Positions 52,289 to 60,655 of a DNA stretch of 64,000 nt are shown here, one piece after another. The stretch's first letter is position 1; each line of letters opens with the position of its first letter. The notes under the pieces were generated by a model, which was not told the origin of the DNA, did no database searches, and saw only the letters and a list, made by a program, of their open reading frames with translations. The position numbers were made by a program, and so were the translations under genes. The stretch spans positions 930,001-994,000 of the forward strand of contig CBDFGK010000002.1 of assembly GCA_965247075.1 (NCBI GenBank), given 5' to 3'. This DNA comes from CBDFGK01 sp965247075 (GTDB lineage Bacteria > Pseudomonadota > Gammaproteobacteria > Pseudomonadales > Halieaceae).

Positions 52289-54562
52289 ATGGCTTCCTCA
52301 TCAAGCCGATCGACAGTTCAAAAGGCTTACATCGCTTATTATGGTCGACCCGCAGACCCGGGAGGCCTTACATATTGGGCAAATAGACTTGAAGAAGAAG
52401 GAAGCCTCTCAGCAATTATCGAATCTTTTGGAAATTCAGAGGAATTCATCAGCCGCTTTGGCGGACTGTCCAACACACAACTAATTCAGCAGGTCTACAC
52501 GCAGCTCTTTGGTCGCGACCCAGACCCAGAGGGATTAATTTTCTACGCTGAAAAGCTCGACGGCGGTGTAATCAATTTACAAACCTTCACATTGGATGTT
52601 TTGAATGGAGCTAGTGGCGCCGACGTGAAGGTCATAGAAAGTAAATTGCTGGTTGCAAATTACTTTACAGACCACGTTAGTGAAAGTGCGTTCACTTACA
52701 GCGGCAGCGTCGCCATCCAACAGGCGAGTGATCTCATATCGGGCATCGCAGGAAGCGAAACCGATTTAGAGCTGGTGGCACGAGTGGTTAACTTTTTTGA
52801 GAGCATTGAAGAACCAACAACCCCATACGCCCCAGGTAACATTCCTTTAGGTCAAACTAAGACGGGTGAGATTGAGGTCGTTTCTGATGAAGATTGGTTC
52901 GCCATCTCGCTTGAGGCGAATACAACATACCTATTTACCATGAGCAGTACTGAACTCGAGACCGCTTACCTCAAGCTGCGCGACAATAGGGGCTATAGTA
53001 TTGAATCCGACACTCAGTCCTTCGATGAGAATCGAGCTGAAATCGGCTACACCCCGGATCAATCTGGGACATACTATCTCTCAGCCTCTGATTTATTCGA
53101 TGGGTCAACGGGCGAGTACCAGATCGGTTTTGCACTGAGTGGCACAACCGACGACTACACAGACGACACATCTACTTCTGGCAGTATTGCATTGGGCCAA
53201 AGCAAGACGGGTGAGATTGAGGTCGTTTCTGATGAAGATTGGTTCGCCATCTCGCTTGAGGCGAATACAACATACCTATTTACCATGAGCAGTACTGAAC
53301 TCGAGACCGCTTACCTCAAGCTGCGCGACAATAGGGGCTATAGTATTGAATCCGACACTCAGTCCTTCGATGAGAATCGAGCTGAAATCGGCTACACCCC
53401 GGATCAATCTGGGACATACTATCTCTCAGCCTCTGATTTATTCGATGGGTCAACGGGCGAGTACCAGATCGGTTTTGCACTGAGTGGCACAACCGACGAC
53501 TACACAGACGACACATCTACTTCTGGCAGTATTGCATTGGGCCAAAGCAAGACGGGTGAGATTGAGGTCGTTTCTGATGAAGATTGGTTCGCCATCTCGC
53601 TTGAGGCGAATACAACATACCTATTTACCATGAGCAGTACTGAACTCGAGACCGCTTACCTCAAGCTGCGCGACAATAGGGGCTATAGTATTGAATCCGA
53701 CACTCAGTCCTTCGATGAGAATCGAGCTGAAATCGGCTACACCCCGGATCAATCTGGGACATACTATCTCTCAGCCTCTGATTTATTCGATGGGTCAACG
53801 GGCGAGTACCAGATCGGTTTTGCACTGAGTGGCACAACCGACGACTACACAGACGACTACACAGACGACACATCTACTTCTGGCAGTATTGCATTGGGCC
53901 AAAGCAAGACGGGTGAGATTGAGGTCGTTTCTGATGAAGATTGGTTCGCCATCTCGCTTGAGGCGAATACAACATACCTATTTGGCATGAGCAGTACTGA
54001 ACTCGAGACCGCTTACCTCAAGCTGCGCGACAATAGGGGCTATAGTATTGAATCCGACTCTCAGTCCTTCGATGAGAATCGAGCTGAAATCGGCTACACC
54101 CCGGATCAATCTGGGACATACTATCTCTCAGCCTCTGATTTATTCGATGGGTCAACGGGCGAGTACCAGATCGGTTTTGCACTGAGTGGCACAACCGACG
54201 ACTACACAGACGACACATCTACTTCTGGCAGTATTGCATTGGGCCAAAGCAAGACGGGTGAGATTGAGGTCGTTTCTGATGAAGATTGGTTCGCCATCTC
54301 GCTTGAGGCGAATACAACATACCTATTTGGCATGAGCAGTACTGAACTCGAGACCGCTTACCTCAAGCTGCGCGACAATAGGGGCTATAGTATTGAATCC
54401 GACTCTCAGTCCTTCGATGAGAATCGAGCTGAAATCGGCTACACCCCGGATCAATCTGGGACATACTATCTCTCAGCCTCTGATTTATTCGATGGGTCAA
54501 CGGGCGAGTACCAGATCGGTTTTGCGCTGAGCGGCACAACAGATGATTATTGGCCAGGCTAG
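52289..54562 (+). CDS. DUF4214 protein with five near-identical PPC-like repeats
   Basis: The protein has 757 residues and an unknown role. Residues about 8-130 hold two DUF4214-like units (YIAYYGRPADPGGLTYWANRL, VYTQLFGRDPDPEGLIFYAEKL), as in some secreted S-layer or type I-exported proteins. Residues about 185-755 are five repeats of 115-119 residues. Each looks like a bacterial pre-peptidase C-terminal (PPC) beta-sandwich (GEIEVVSDEDWFAISLEANTT, GTYYLSASD) joined by acidic DDYTDDTSTSG linkers. There is no signal peptide, so type I export is possible, but no secretion gene is near. An AAAAGGA site precedes the ATG. Base use is more AT-rich than in the neighbouring housekeeping genes, which suggests transfer. 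Confidence 0.83.
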   Translation: MASSSSRSTVQKAYIAYYGRPADPGGLTYWANRLEEEGSLSAIIESFGNSEEFISRFGGLSNTQLIQQVYTQLFGRDPDPEGLIFYAEKLDGGVINLQTFTLDVLNGASGADVKVIESKLLVANYFTDHVSESAFTYSGSVAIQQASDLISGIAGSETDLELVARVVNFFESIEEPTTPYAPGNIPLGQTKTGEIEVVSDEDWFAISLEANTTYLFTMSSTELETAYLKLRDNRGYSIESDTQSFDENRAEIGYTPDQSGTYYLSASDLFDGSTGEYQIGFALSGTTDDYTDDTSTSGSIALGQSKTGEIEVVSDEDWFAISLEANTTYLFTMSSTELETAYLKLRDNRGYSIESDTQSFDENRAEIGYTPDQSGTYYLSASDLFDGSTGEYQIGFALSGTTDDYTDDTSTSGSIALGQSKTGEIEVVSDEDWFAISLEANTTYLFTMSSTELETAYLKLRDNRGYSIESDTQSFDENRAEIGYTPDQSGTYYLSASDLFDGSTGEYQIGFALSGTTDDYTDDYTDDTSTSGSIALGQSKTGEIEVVSDEDWFAISLEANTTYLFGMSSTELETAYLKLRDNRGYSIESDSQSFDENRAEIGYTPDQSGTYYLSASDLFDGSTGEYQIGFALSGTTDDYTDDTSTSGSIALGQSKTGEIEVVSDEDWFAISLEANTTYLFGMSSTELETAYLKLRDNRGYSIESDSQSFDENRAEIGYTPDQSGTYYLSASDLFDGSTGEYQIGFALSGTTDDYWPG
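52834..54552 (+). repeat. Five tandem 345-357-bp repeats
   Basis: Units recur at 345-bp spacing (anchor AAGACGGGTGAGATTGAGG at about 52859, 53204, 53549, 53906 and 54251). The third-to-fourth interval is 357 bp because GACTACACAGAC is duplicated. Copies differ by only a few bases. The last two share two variants (GGCATG for ACCATG, GACTCT for GACACT), so they arose from each other. Confidence 0.92.
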
Positions 54563-54615
54563 TTTGGATATTTATAGTATGGATTCGACCATAGATACTA
54601 GCCAGACCGCCTGCT

Positions 54616-54967
54616 CTACCCTGAACCGCGTGGATTTTTATAGATATCAAAAGTACGTTTTTCAACGAGGACTTCTATGCCAGCGTTCTCATATATCCAC
54701 TCGCTGATTTCGGAAAATACAGATTGCAAAAAATCGCTATTAATCTGCGCCGGATCACTCAGTGTAAAATCCAGATCCTCTGAAAATCGATAGGTTTCAA
54801 AATAGCATTTTTTGAGACAAGTTCCCCCCCTTGAAGACCCATGTTTTACCAATTTCGTGTTGATGAATCCCCGCGAGTATCCAGCCTAATACGTAGTCTT
54901 TCTCAATGACGTGCGGCCTAATGCCGCTACTCGTCGCAAGCTCTAAAATCTCTCGCTTAGGAATCAC
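54616..54967 (-). pseudogene. abiEii: AbiEii nucleotidyltransferase toxin, frameshifted and truncated
   Basis: It starts at GTG 54967 within a GTGA overlap of the abiEi stop. VIPKREILELATSSGIRPHVIEKDYVLGWILAGI leads in outline to KTWVFKGG, where a G7 run (C7 on the plus strand, near 54824-54831) shifts the frame. One G fewer restores KGGTCLKKCYFETYRFSEDLDFTL, the nucleotidyltransferase GG and D-x-D motifs. The frame then stops at 54616, about 118 codons in all, while the family needs about 270-300. The toxin is thus broken twice. Confidence 0.8.
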
Positions 54968-55440
54968 GCCAGGTCCTTGAAGCTTTCTGGGATGAATAAA
55001 CGCCACCGTGTCACTAGCGGTCCACGTTTTAGCGATGGGTCGAGGTATGCATTTCCTTGGCTCAGATTTTGTTTGCACAAGGCGACCAATTCATGTCCTT
55101 CACCCAGGTATCGTTCTGCCAGAAAACCCAAGCGCTTGAAAACCGCTCCATTTTCCATTCGTCCCGCATAATCCCCAAGTGTGGAAAAATTCTGGTGGTC
55201 GCTACTCTTATATTCTTTAAAGCAGTCGACCATATGCTGAACACCACCGCCTAGAGAAGGGTTATAAAGCATATCGACTATTGTTTTATGGGGATCCGAT
55301 ATCTGAATTGTCTTGTTCTTCTCCCAAATAGTTTTTGTAGCAAATACCAACTTTGGCTTCATTTTGGTCACCACAAACCTCGCCCCTTGAACCTCCTCTA
55401 TTTTTTGAGCTGAGGGTCGTTCGGCCACGATACATATATT

Positions 55441-56717
55441 ATCACTGCTGTCCCGTTAACTTTCATATGAGTTTCATTTGATTGACATCGGGCAGTCTGC
55501 CATCAGGCGGATCACCCCTTAACAACGCCATCAGGTCACGCTTATCAAACAAATTAAGCTGCAGTAATCGCAATAGCTGCTGCATACTCTTTGTGAGTCC
55601 AGACTGAAACTTCAGAAATGCAATTAGCAGGTATACGCACATCGCTATCCATATTTGAGTCATCACTGCATTCTTGCTCGTGCCAACAAACGATTTGATT
55701 TTCAGGTTCTGTTTTATCCACTTAAAGAATAATTCCACTTGCCACCTGGCTTTGTAGACATCGGCAATCGTCTTGGCTGCCAGTTTGAAATTGTTTGTTA
55801 CAAACACATAGTGCTTACCCGTCTCCGCATCTTTGTAGCCAACCCGCCTTAATCGAACAGGACATTTTTTGGAGACCTGGGGGCCGGTGAATTCTATCGT
55901 TTGATCACACGTCAAACCTTTGCCTTTCAGCACCGATCGACGCTCGATAATGCGGTATTTTGCATTGCTCTTAAGCCGGGTGACGAAGAAAATACCCTTA
56001 TCTGTCAATTGCTTATACCAAACGTAATCATTGTAGGCTTTATCAATTGCAATAATACTTCCCTTAGGAAATATGAGCGTGCGACCCACTGTTACATCGT
56101 GCTTCTTCCCTTCCGTGACGACCACAAACTCCGGCAAATAACCCGCATGATTCAAACCGACGTGCAGCTTAATCGCTCCTTTGGTGGTGCGAAAATCAGC
56201 CCAGGGAAACGCAGACAAACACAAGTCGATGGTGGACGCGTCCAGCGAATAAAGCGGGTGAGTAAATCTGAAACTATGATCAGGCGCCACGCCTTGGCAG
56301 CGAGTTAACAGTTTTCCAAACAGCGCTTCGTACAGAGCATAAGGCTTATCTTCATTGATGCGCGATAGGTTGGATCGCGACAGCTTCGCGCTGCCCAGGT
56401 GGTAAAGGCGATGCATTTGCGCCGACATATTATCCACGATATCACGCAAGCTGTTTCGACCAGACAATTGAGCCATCGTCAGCGACACAAACTGTGACCA
56501 GCGGGAGGCTTTACGAAAGGAACGGCCAGAATGATGTTGTTTGGCAAGGGTCTCAAATTCATGTCTCGGAACAAGTTTTAGTATTTGTGACAGGATCGTA
56601 TTACAATGCGCCATGGTCTGGTTCCCTCTATTAATACACTGTTTTATAGACAATCTCATTGTATCAATTGTGGCGGAATCAGACCTCCTTATTTCTCCTT
56701 AACGGGACAGCAGTGAT
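55441..56717 (-). mobile_element. Complete IS4-family insertion sequence with 5-bp target duplication
   Basis: The 1277-bp element is bounded by exact 19-bp inverted repeats ATCACTGCTGTCCCGTTAA (55441-55459) and its complement (56699-56717). The target duplication ATATT is present at 55436-55440 and 56718-56722. It holds one intact transposase gene, so it looks recent and possibly active. It splits abiEi. Confidence 0.92.
55463..56614 (-). CDS. IS4-family transposase (DUF4372/DDE)
   Basis: This 383-residue transposase is apparently intact. The start MAHCNTILSQILKLV at 56614 follows GAGGGAACCAGACC. The N-terminal DUF4372 region (SGRSFRKASRWSQFVSLTMAQLSGRNSLRDI in outline) precedes the DDE core: Asp in SLDASTIDL, Asp in IAIDKAYNDYVWY, and the Y-R-E-K signature YKARWQVELFFKWIKQNLK. 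Confidence 0.93.
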   Translation of the reverse strand: MAHCNTILSQILKLVPRHEFETLAKQHHSGRSFRKASRWSQFVSLTMAQLSGRNSLRDIVDNMSAQMHRLYHLGSAKLSRSNLSRINEDKPYALYEALFGKLLTRCQGVAPDHSFRFTHPLYSLDASTIDLCLSAFPWADFRTTKGAIKLHVGLNHAGYLPEFVVVTEGKKHDVTVGRTLIFPKGSIIAIDKAYNDYVWYKQLTDKGIFFVTRLKSNAKYRIIERRSVLKGKGLTCDQTIEFTGPQVSKKCPVRLRRVGYKDAETGKHYVFVTNNFKLAAKTIADVYKARWQVELFFKWIKQNLKIKSFVGTSKNAVMTQIWIAMCVYLLIAFLKFQSGLTKSMQQLLRLLQLNLFDKRDLMALLRGDPPDGRLPDVNQMKLI

Positions 56718-57031
56718 ATATTATGAAATATTTGTTCTGTAAGATCCCAGTATTCAGCTGCACTCCATCCACCGACATAGCAAGAGCCATATAACTCGGG
56801 AATTAAAACCCAGGCATCTTCCAGCACCCTTTCTGTTGTTGATGCCTCAATAGGTACTACTGCATAGAGGCCTCGCTTTATACGCGTTAGCCACCCCTGC
56901 TTGGCCCAACGTGACAAGGATTTAGCCATTTTATCGCTGGGCTCTTCCAAACAGCTCGCAGCAGCGGCCACGGTGAAAACATCACCGACCTCACGGATAA
57001 CCTTACCCAATTGTTGTTTTGCGTAAGTCAA

Positions 57032-57462
57032 AAGTACACCATAACTATTTTAATTCAGCTTTTTGCTGAGCAATATAGAACACAGTATACCAACATTGTC
57101 TAAAATGGTATATTTTGAAACGCATAACTCATCATTACGATGAATTACGTGGCTTATACTGTACTATACCGCACAAGAAAGTGATAACTGACGCTTGTCA
57201 GAGCTAAAGAGAAGGAGAAAGCGCCACCTTATCCCGAGTGGCCAGGCTTTCATGGGCCGGTTTTAATCGGCGCTGTTAATCTTCATTGGGCTGCAAGATG
57301 GTATTCATCCTCCCATCATGAACGAGGGTCAGGGGCTATGTCAGGCCCATTTCGTGTTAGCAACACGGTTCCCGTTCAGTATCATCTCGTATTGGAAGAG
57401 GCTGCTGCTTCCTCTAGGCCCTCACAACTTCTATACTGGGCCTTCATTATTGGGAGTAAACC
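57032..57462. other. Intergenic region between abiE and the DUF47 gene
   Basis: No gene is supported in 431 bases. The left third is AT-rich and carries the abiE promoter and a putative operator. In the right part a short frame from 57338 (MSGPFRVSNTVPVQYHL and so on, about 50 codons) has no recognisable family and overlaps the DUF47 start in another frame. GGGAGTAAACC before 57463 is the DUF47 ribosome-binding site. Confidence 0.5.
57086..57112. promoter_or_regulatory. Inverted repeat upstream of abiEi, possible AbiEi operator
   Basis: TATACCA (57086-57092) and TGGTATA (57106-57112) form a 7-bp inverted repeat with a 13-base centre, 55 bp before the abiEi start. AbiEi proteins are known to bind inverted repeats in their own promoter, so this is a candidate site; the assignment rests on position and symmetry. 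Confidence 0.4.
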
Positions 57463-58143
57463 ATGGCCGTCGGGAATCCACTGCTAGACCTGTTTGGCAG
57501 ATCGCCAGTTCGTCCTATTCAAGAGCACATGCTCAAGGTACAGGCTGCCACTAAATTACTGGTCAGCTTTGTCACCGCCGCACAGCAGGGAGACTGGAAA
57601 AAGGCCGAGGCAATACGCAAGGAAATTGTTGGGCTGGAGCGCGACGCCGACAAGCTCAAGCACTCGGTGCGCACACATTTACCCAAGCGCCTGTTTATGC
57701 CTGTGTCACGCAATGACCTGCTCGAGTTGGTCACCACCCAGGATCGCATCGCGGGCAGCGCCAAAGATATCTCCGGACTGATGGTGGGCAGGAAAATTCG
57801 CTTACCCAAGCCGCTGTATTCACAGTTCAAGGACTACCTGAAAGCTTGTGTTGAGGTATCCGCACAGGCCCTGCAGGCCATCGAGGAAATGGATGAAGTC
57901 TTTGAGGCTGGCTTCGGCCGCCGTGAAGTACGCAAGGTCGATGCGAAAATTACTGAAATCGGCCGACTGGAAAAACGCACTGACAAGCTGCAGATTAAAG
58001 TGCGCGCCGAGTTATTCAAGTTGGAGGCAGAACTGCCTCCAGTTGAAGTGATGTTTCTCTACAAGATAATAGAGCTGGTCGGCGGTATCGCCGACCATGC
58101 CGAGCGCACTGGCAACCGCATGCAGATCCTTATCACCCAATAG
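57463..58143 (+). CDS. DUF47 / TIGR00153 PhoU-like phosphate-transport accessory protein
   Basis: The 226-residue all-helical protein (NPLLDLFGRSPVRPIQEHML at the N-terminus; E-x-x-AD-type helix ends such as GLERDADKLKHSVRTHLPK) belongs to the family that is usually encoded directly before a Pit phosphate transporter and modulates it. Here the next gene is a convergent porin, so the Pit partner is absent from the locus. The start has a clear GGGAG site. Confidence 0.88.
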   Translation: MAVGNPLLDLFGRSPVRPIQEHMLKVQAATKLLVSFVTAAQQGDWKKAEAIRKEIVGLERDADKLKHSVRTHLPKRLFMPVSRNDLLELVTTQDRIAGSAKDISGLMVGRKIRLPKPLYSQFKDYLKACVEVSAQALQAIEEMDEVFEAGFGRREVRKVDAKITEIGRLEKRTDKLQIKVRAELFKLEAELPPVEVMFLYKIIELVGGIADHAERTGNRMQILITQ

Positions 58144-58164
58144 CCAGAGCTATACAGCAGCGCC

Positions 58165-59433
58165 CTAGTACTTGAACTGAGTGTCGATCATAAGCCGGTC
58201 GTAGTCGTGCCTGTTGCCGACATTCTCATCAACTTCGTTGAGGAAGTAGCTAAAGCTCACCACCCATTTCCTGTTGATGGCGTAAGCTCCCTGGAATTTG
58301 TGGCCCTTAGCATCGGTACCACCACCACCGAAGTCTGAGTCTGTCAGCAGACCCAATACCGCGTCCGCCTCCAGGTCTTGATAGGTATATGCCGCCTGCC
58401 AGTTGCCCGCAGTCTTGGTCTTGCCCAGTTTCACACCGAGCGCATAGCCGGTATCGTTATCGTCCGCGTCTTCATTGACCACGTAATCCGCAAACAGGCT
58501 GACCGGCATGGCGCCGATGTTCATCGAGATGTCGGCAAAGGCCTGGATAATATTGTAGTCAAACCGGTAGACACAGCTACCCGGATCACCGGCAGCTACG
58601 CAGTCAAAGCTATTGCCAAAAAAGTCATCATCATCGCCAAAGAAGGATTGCTTGCCTGCGGTGTCGAAATTGTAATAAGCACCACCGGCAGTCACCCTGG
58701 CGCCGGCGACATTGCCGTTGAAGCCCAGTTGTCCACCCCAGGAGTAGGAATCATTGGACTTCTTGGTATCGCTTTCCAGCCAGGTACCACCGAGATTGAC
58801 GAACCACCAACCCTTTCTGTAGACGAGGCCCACACCCTCGGGATTAAAATCACCGTCGAAGATCAGGCCGTACTTTTGCGGCCGGTACCAGATGTTGGTA
58901 AACTTGCCACCGATGATATTGAGGCCTTCCATCGCCTGCCAGTTGGCATAGGCCAAATCCAGCCGCAAGTCCTTGCTCGAGCCACCGCCACCCAGGGTCT
59001 GGTTGGTAGAGACCGGGGCATCGCTGCCACTGGCCACACCCAGGCCAACTTCTACACCGTCAGGCAGTTGGGCTACCAGAGCCGCCCGGGCACGAATACG
59101 ATTGCGGTCGCGATCATCCCTGCCCTGTTCATCGATGTTTTCATAGCGATAGCGGAAAGCGCCCTTGAGCCTGATACTGTCAGTCCAATTGGATTGGGAC
59201 TCCCGGGTCTGCACACTGGCAAGCTCTTGCCTGCCAATCTTTACTTCCCTGATCGTCTCCTGGTTGAGCTGGCGCAAGTTGGCGTTTTCAGACTCCAGCT
59301 TGTGCAGTCGCTTGGCCAGCGCGACAAATTCAGCGCGCAGTTCGGCAAACTCCTGAGCCGTGACAGCCGCATTCGCTGGATTGGCGATAGCCGCCACGGC
59401 TAAGGCAGATAAAAGTTTTAGCTTGTTGTTCAT
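58165..59433 (-). CDS. Putative outer-membrane porin with N-terminal coiled coil
   Basis: The 422-residue protein has a signal peptide (to about ANAA, residue 23) and a short coiled coil (about 27-60: FAELRAEFVALAKRLHKLESENANLRQL). A beta-barrel of the putative-porin type follows (from IRLKGAFRYRYENIDEQGRDDRDRNRIRARAAL in outline) and ends in MIDTQFKY with an aromatic last residue. The substrate is not known. It lies downstream of korB on the same strand after a 169-bp gap with a hairpin. Confidence 0.85.
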   Translation of the reverse strand: MNNKLKLLSALAVAAIANPANAAVTAQEFAELRAEFVALAKRLHKLESENANLRQLNQETIREVKIGRQELASVQTRESQSNWTDSIRLKGAFRYRYENIDEQGRDDRDRNRIRARAALVAQLPDGVEVGLGVASGSDAPVSTNQTLGGGGSSKDLRLDLAYANWQAMEGLNIIGGKFTNIWYRPQKYGLIFDGDFNPEGVGLVYRKGWWFVNLGGTWLESDTKKSNDSYSWGGQLGFNGNVAGARVTAGGAYYNFDTAGKQSFFGDDDDFFGNSFDCVAAGDPGSCVYRFDYNIIQAFADISMNIGAMPVSLFADYVVNEDADDNDTGYALGVKLGKTKTAGNWQAAYTYQDLEADAVLGLLTDSDFGGGGTDAKGHKFQGAYAINRKWVVSFSYFLNEVDENVGNRHDYDRLMIDTQFKY

Positions 59434-59481
59434 GTATCACTCCGACTCTGAGCTATCCCCACAAAAGTACTGCGCATAGTA

Positions 59482-59501
59482 ACGCCTCCGTGTAGAGGCG
59501 T
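59482..59501. terminator. Hairpin between korB and the porin gene
   Basis: ACGCCTC (59482-59488) and GAGGCGT (59495-59501) make a 7-bp stem with a 6-base loop. The plus strand is T-rich directly after it (TTGGTTTTTGTGTTTT), while in the korB direction no T run follows. It may work as a weak terminator or as a leader structure of the porin mRNA. Confidence 0.4.
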
Positions 59502-59602
59502 ATTGGTTTTTGTGTTTTGTTGATACAACTGGTCGGCAGGTGGCCTGTACATACAGGAATTTGGCAGGCATCCAGGTATGGCCGTCCTGACAGCAGTGCG
59601 TA

Positions 59603-60655
59603 CTATCGCAACGATGCGTTGATATTTTCCAGTACCTTGGTACCCGGGCACAGTTCTGTTTCAGACAGTGTATTGAGCGGTTTATGAACGGTATCCAGCA
59701 CCTCGTGCAATTCTGGCGCAGTCCTGTCCATATAGATAAGACCGGTGAGGATTCTGCCATGATTGCGATATTCTTCAAGGGTATTGATGGCCGAAATGCG
59801 CTCGAACGGATCCAGGCCCTCAGCGATTTTGTACAGGTGTAACACCGAACCGTCGTGCATGGTCACTTCCGTGGAAGTGCCGGGCTGGTAGTGGGCAGTG
59901 ATTTCCTGGCGCATGGGTACAAAATCCATGGTGCCGGTGGCCTCCGCATGCTCCCGCACAAACTGGTAAGACTTGGTGGATCCCACGTTGTTGTTGAAAG
60001 TTACGCAGGGTGAGGCCACATCGATCAGGGCAAAGCCCTTGTGGGTAATGGCCGCTTTTATCAATGGCACCAACTGCTCTTTGTCACCGGAAAAACTGCG
60101 CGAGACAAAAGTGGCGCCTAACTGCAGGGCGGTCGAGCACAAATCGATCGCGGCATAGGGGTTGGCAGCGCCTTTTTTGCTGGCGGATCCCTGGTCGGCG
60201 GTCGCTGAGTCCTGGCCCTTGGTGAGGCCGTAGCAGCCATTGTTCATGACGATGTACGCCATGTTCACGTTGCGCCGAACCGCGTGCACAAACTGGCCCA
60301 TCCCGATTGAGGCGGTGTCACCATCGCCGGACACGCCCAGATAGATTAATTCACGATTGGCCATGGCGGCTCCAGTGGCCACCGATGGCAAGCGCCCGTG
60401 TACGGCATTGAAGCCGTGGGATTTGCCGAGGAAAAATGCCGGCGTTTTGGAGGAACAGCCAATACCGGACAATTTGGCAATCTTGTGCGGTTCAATGGAC
60501 AACTCGTGTACCGCTTTGACGATCGCGCCGCTGATAGAATCGTGGCCACAGCCCGCACACAGGTTTGAGATGGCACCCTCGTAGTCCGCCTTGGTGTAGC
60601 CCAGGTCGTTGACCGGCAGTTCGGGGTGACGGAATGTTGGATTGATATAACTCAT
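59603..60655 (-). CDS. korB: 2-oxoacid:ferredoxin oxidoreductase, beta subunit
   Basis: The 350-residue thiamine-diphosphate subunit has NLCAGCGHDSISGAI with cluster or ThDP contacts, and GDGDTASIGMGQFVHAVRRN followed by NNGCYGLTKGQDSAT for Mg-ThDP. With the alpha subunit it converts a 2-oxoacid (2-oxoglutarate is likely) and CoA to acyl-CoA, CO2 and reduced ferredoxin. ATGA overlap with the alpha gene shows coupling. The substrate choice is inference. Confidence 0.9.
   Translation of the reverse strand: MSYINPTFRHPELPVNDLGYTKADYEGAISNLCAGCGHDSISGAIVKAVHELSIEPHKIAKLSGIGCSSKTPAFFLGKSHGFNAVHGRLPSVATGAAMANRELIYLGVSGDGDTASIGMGQFVHAVRRNVNMAYIVMNNGCYGLTKGQDSATADQGSASKKGAANPYAAIDLCSTALQLGATFVSRSFSGDKEQLVPLIKAAITHKGFALIDVASPCVTFNNNVGSTKSYQFVREHAEATGTMDFVPMRQEITAHYQPGTSTEVTMHDGSVLHLYKIAEGLDPFERISAINTLEEYRNHGRILTGLIYMDRTAPELHEVLDTVHKPLNTLSETELCPGTKVLENINASLR

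Larger units (their letters stand above)
54964..57031 (-). pseudogene. abiEi: AbiEi antitoxin, split by an IS4 insertion
   Basis: The N-terminal part (56723-57031) has the winged helix (GDVFTVAAAASCLEEPSDKMAKSLSRWAKQGWL, then IKRGLYAVVP in outline) and runs to EYWDLTEQIFHN. The C-terminal part (54964-55440) continues VAERPSAQKIEEVQG to FKDLA-stop. Removing the IS and one 5-bp duplication restores a single 261-codon frame (FHNICIVAERPS). The start at 57031 is a TTG and is uncertain. AbiEi proteins repress their own operon and block the AbiEii toxin. Confidence 0.85.

Noticed and set aside
52834..54552. Possible assembly error creating the 345-bp repeats
   Set aside because: The copies carry ordered variants (a 12-bp linker insertion, and two substitutions shared by the last two copies), which a simple assembly artefact would not produce. 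The copy number is still uncertain.
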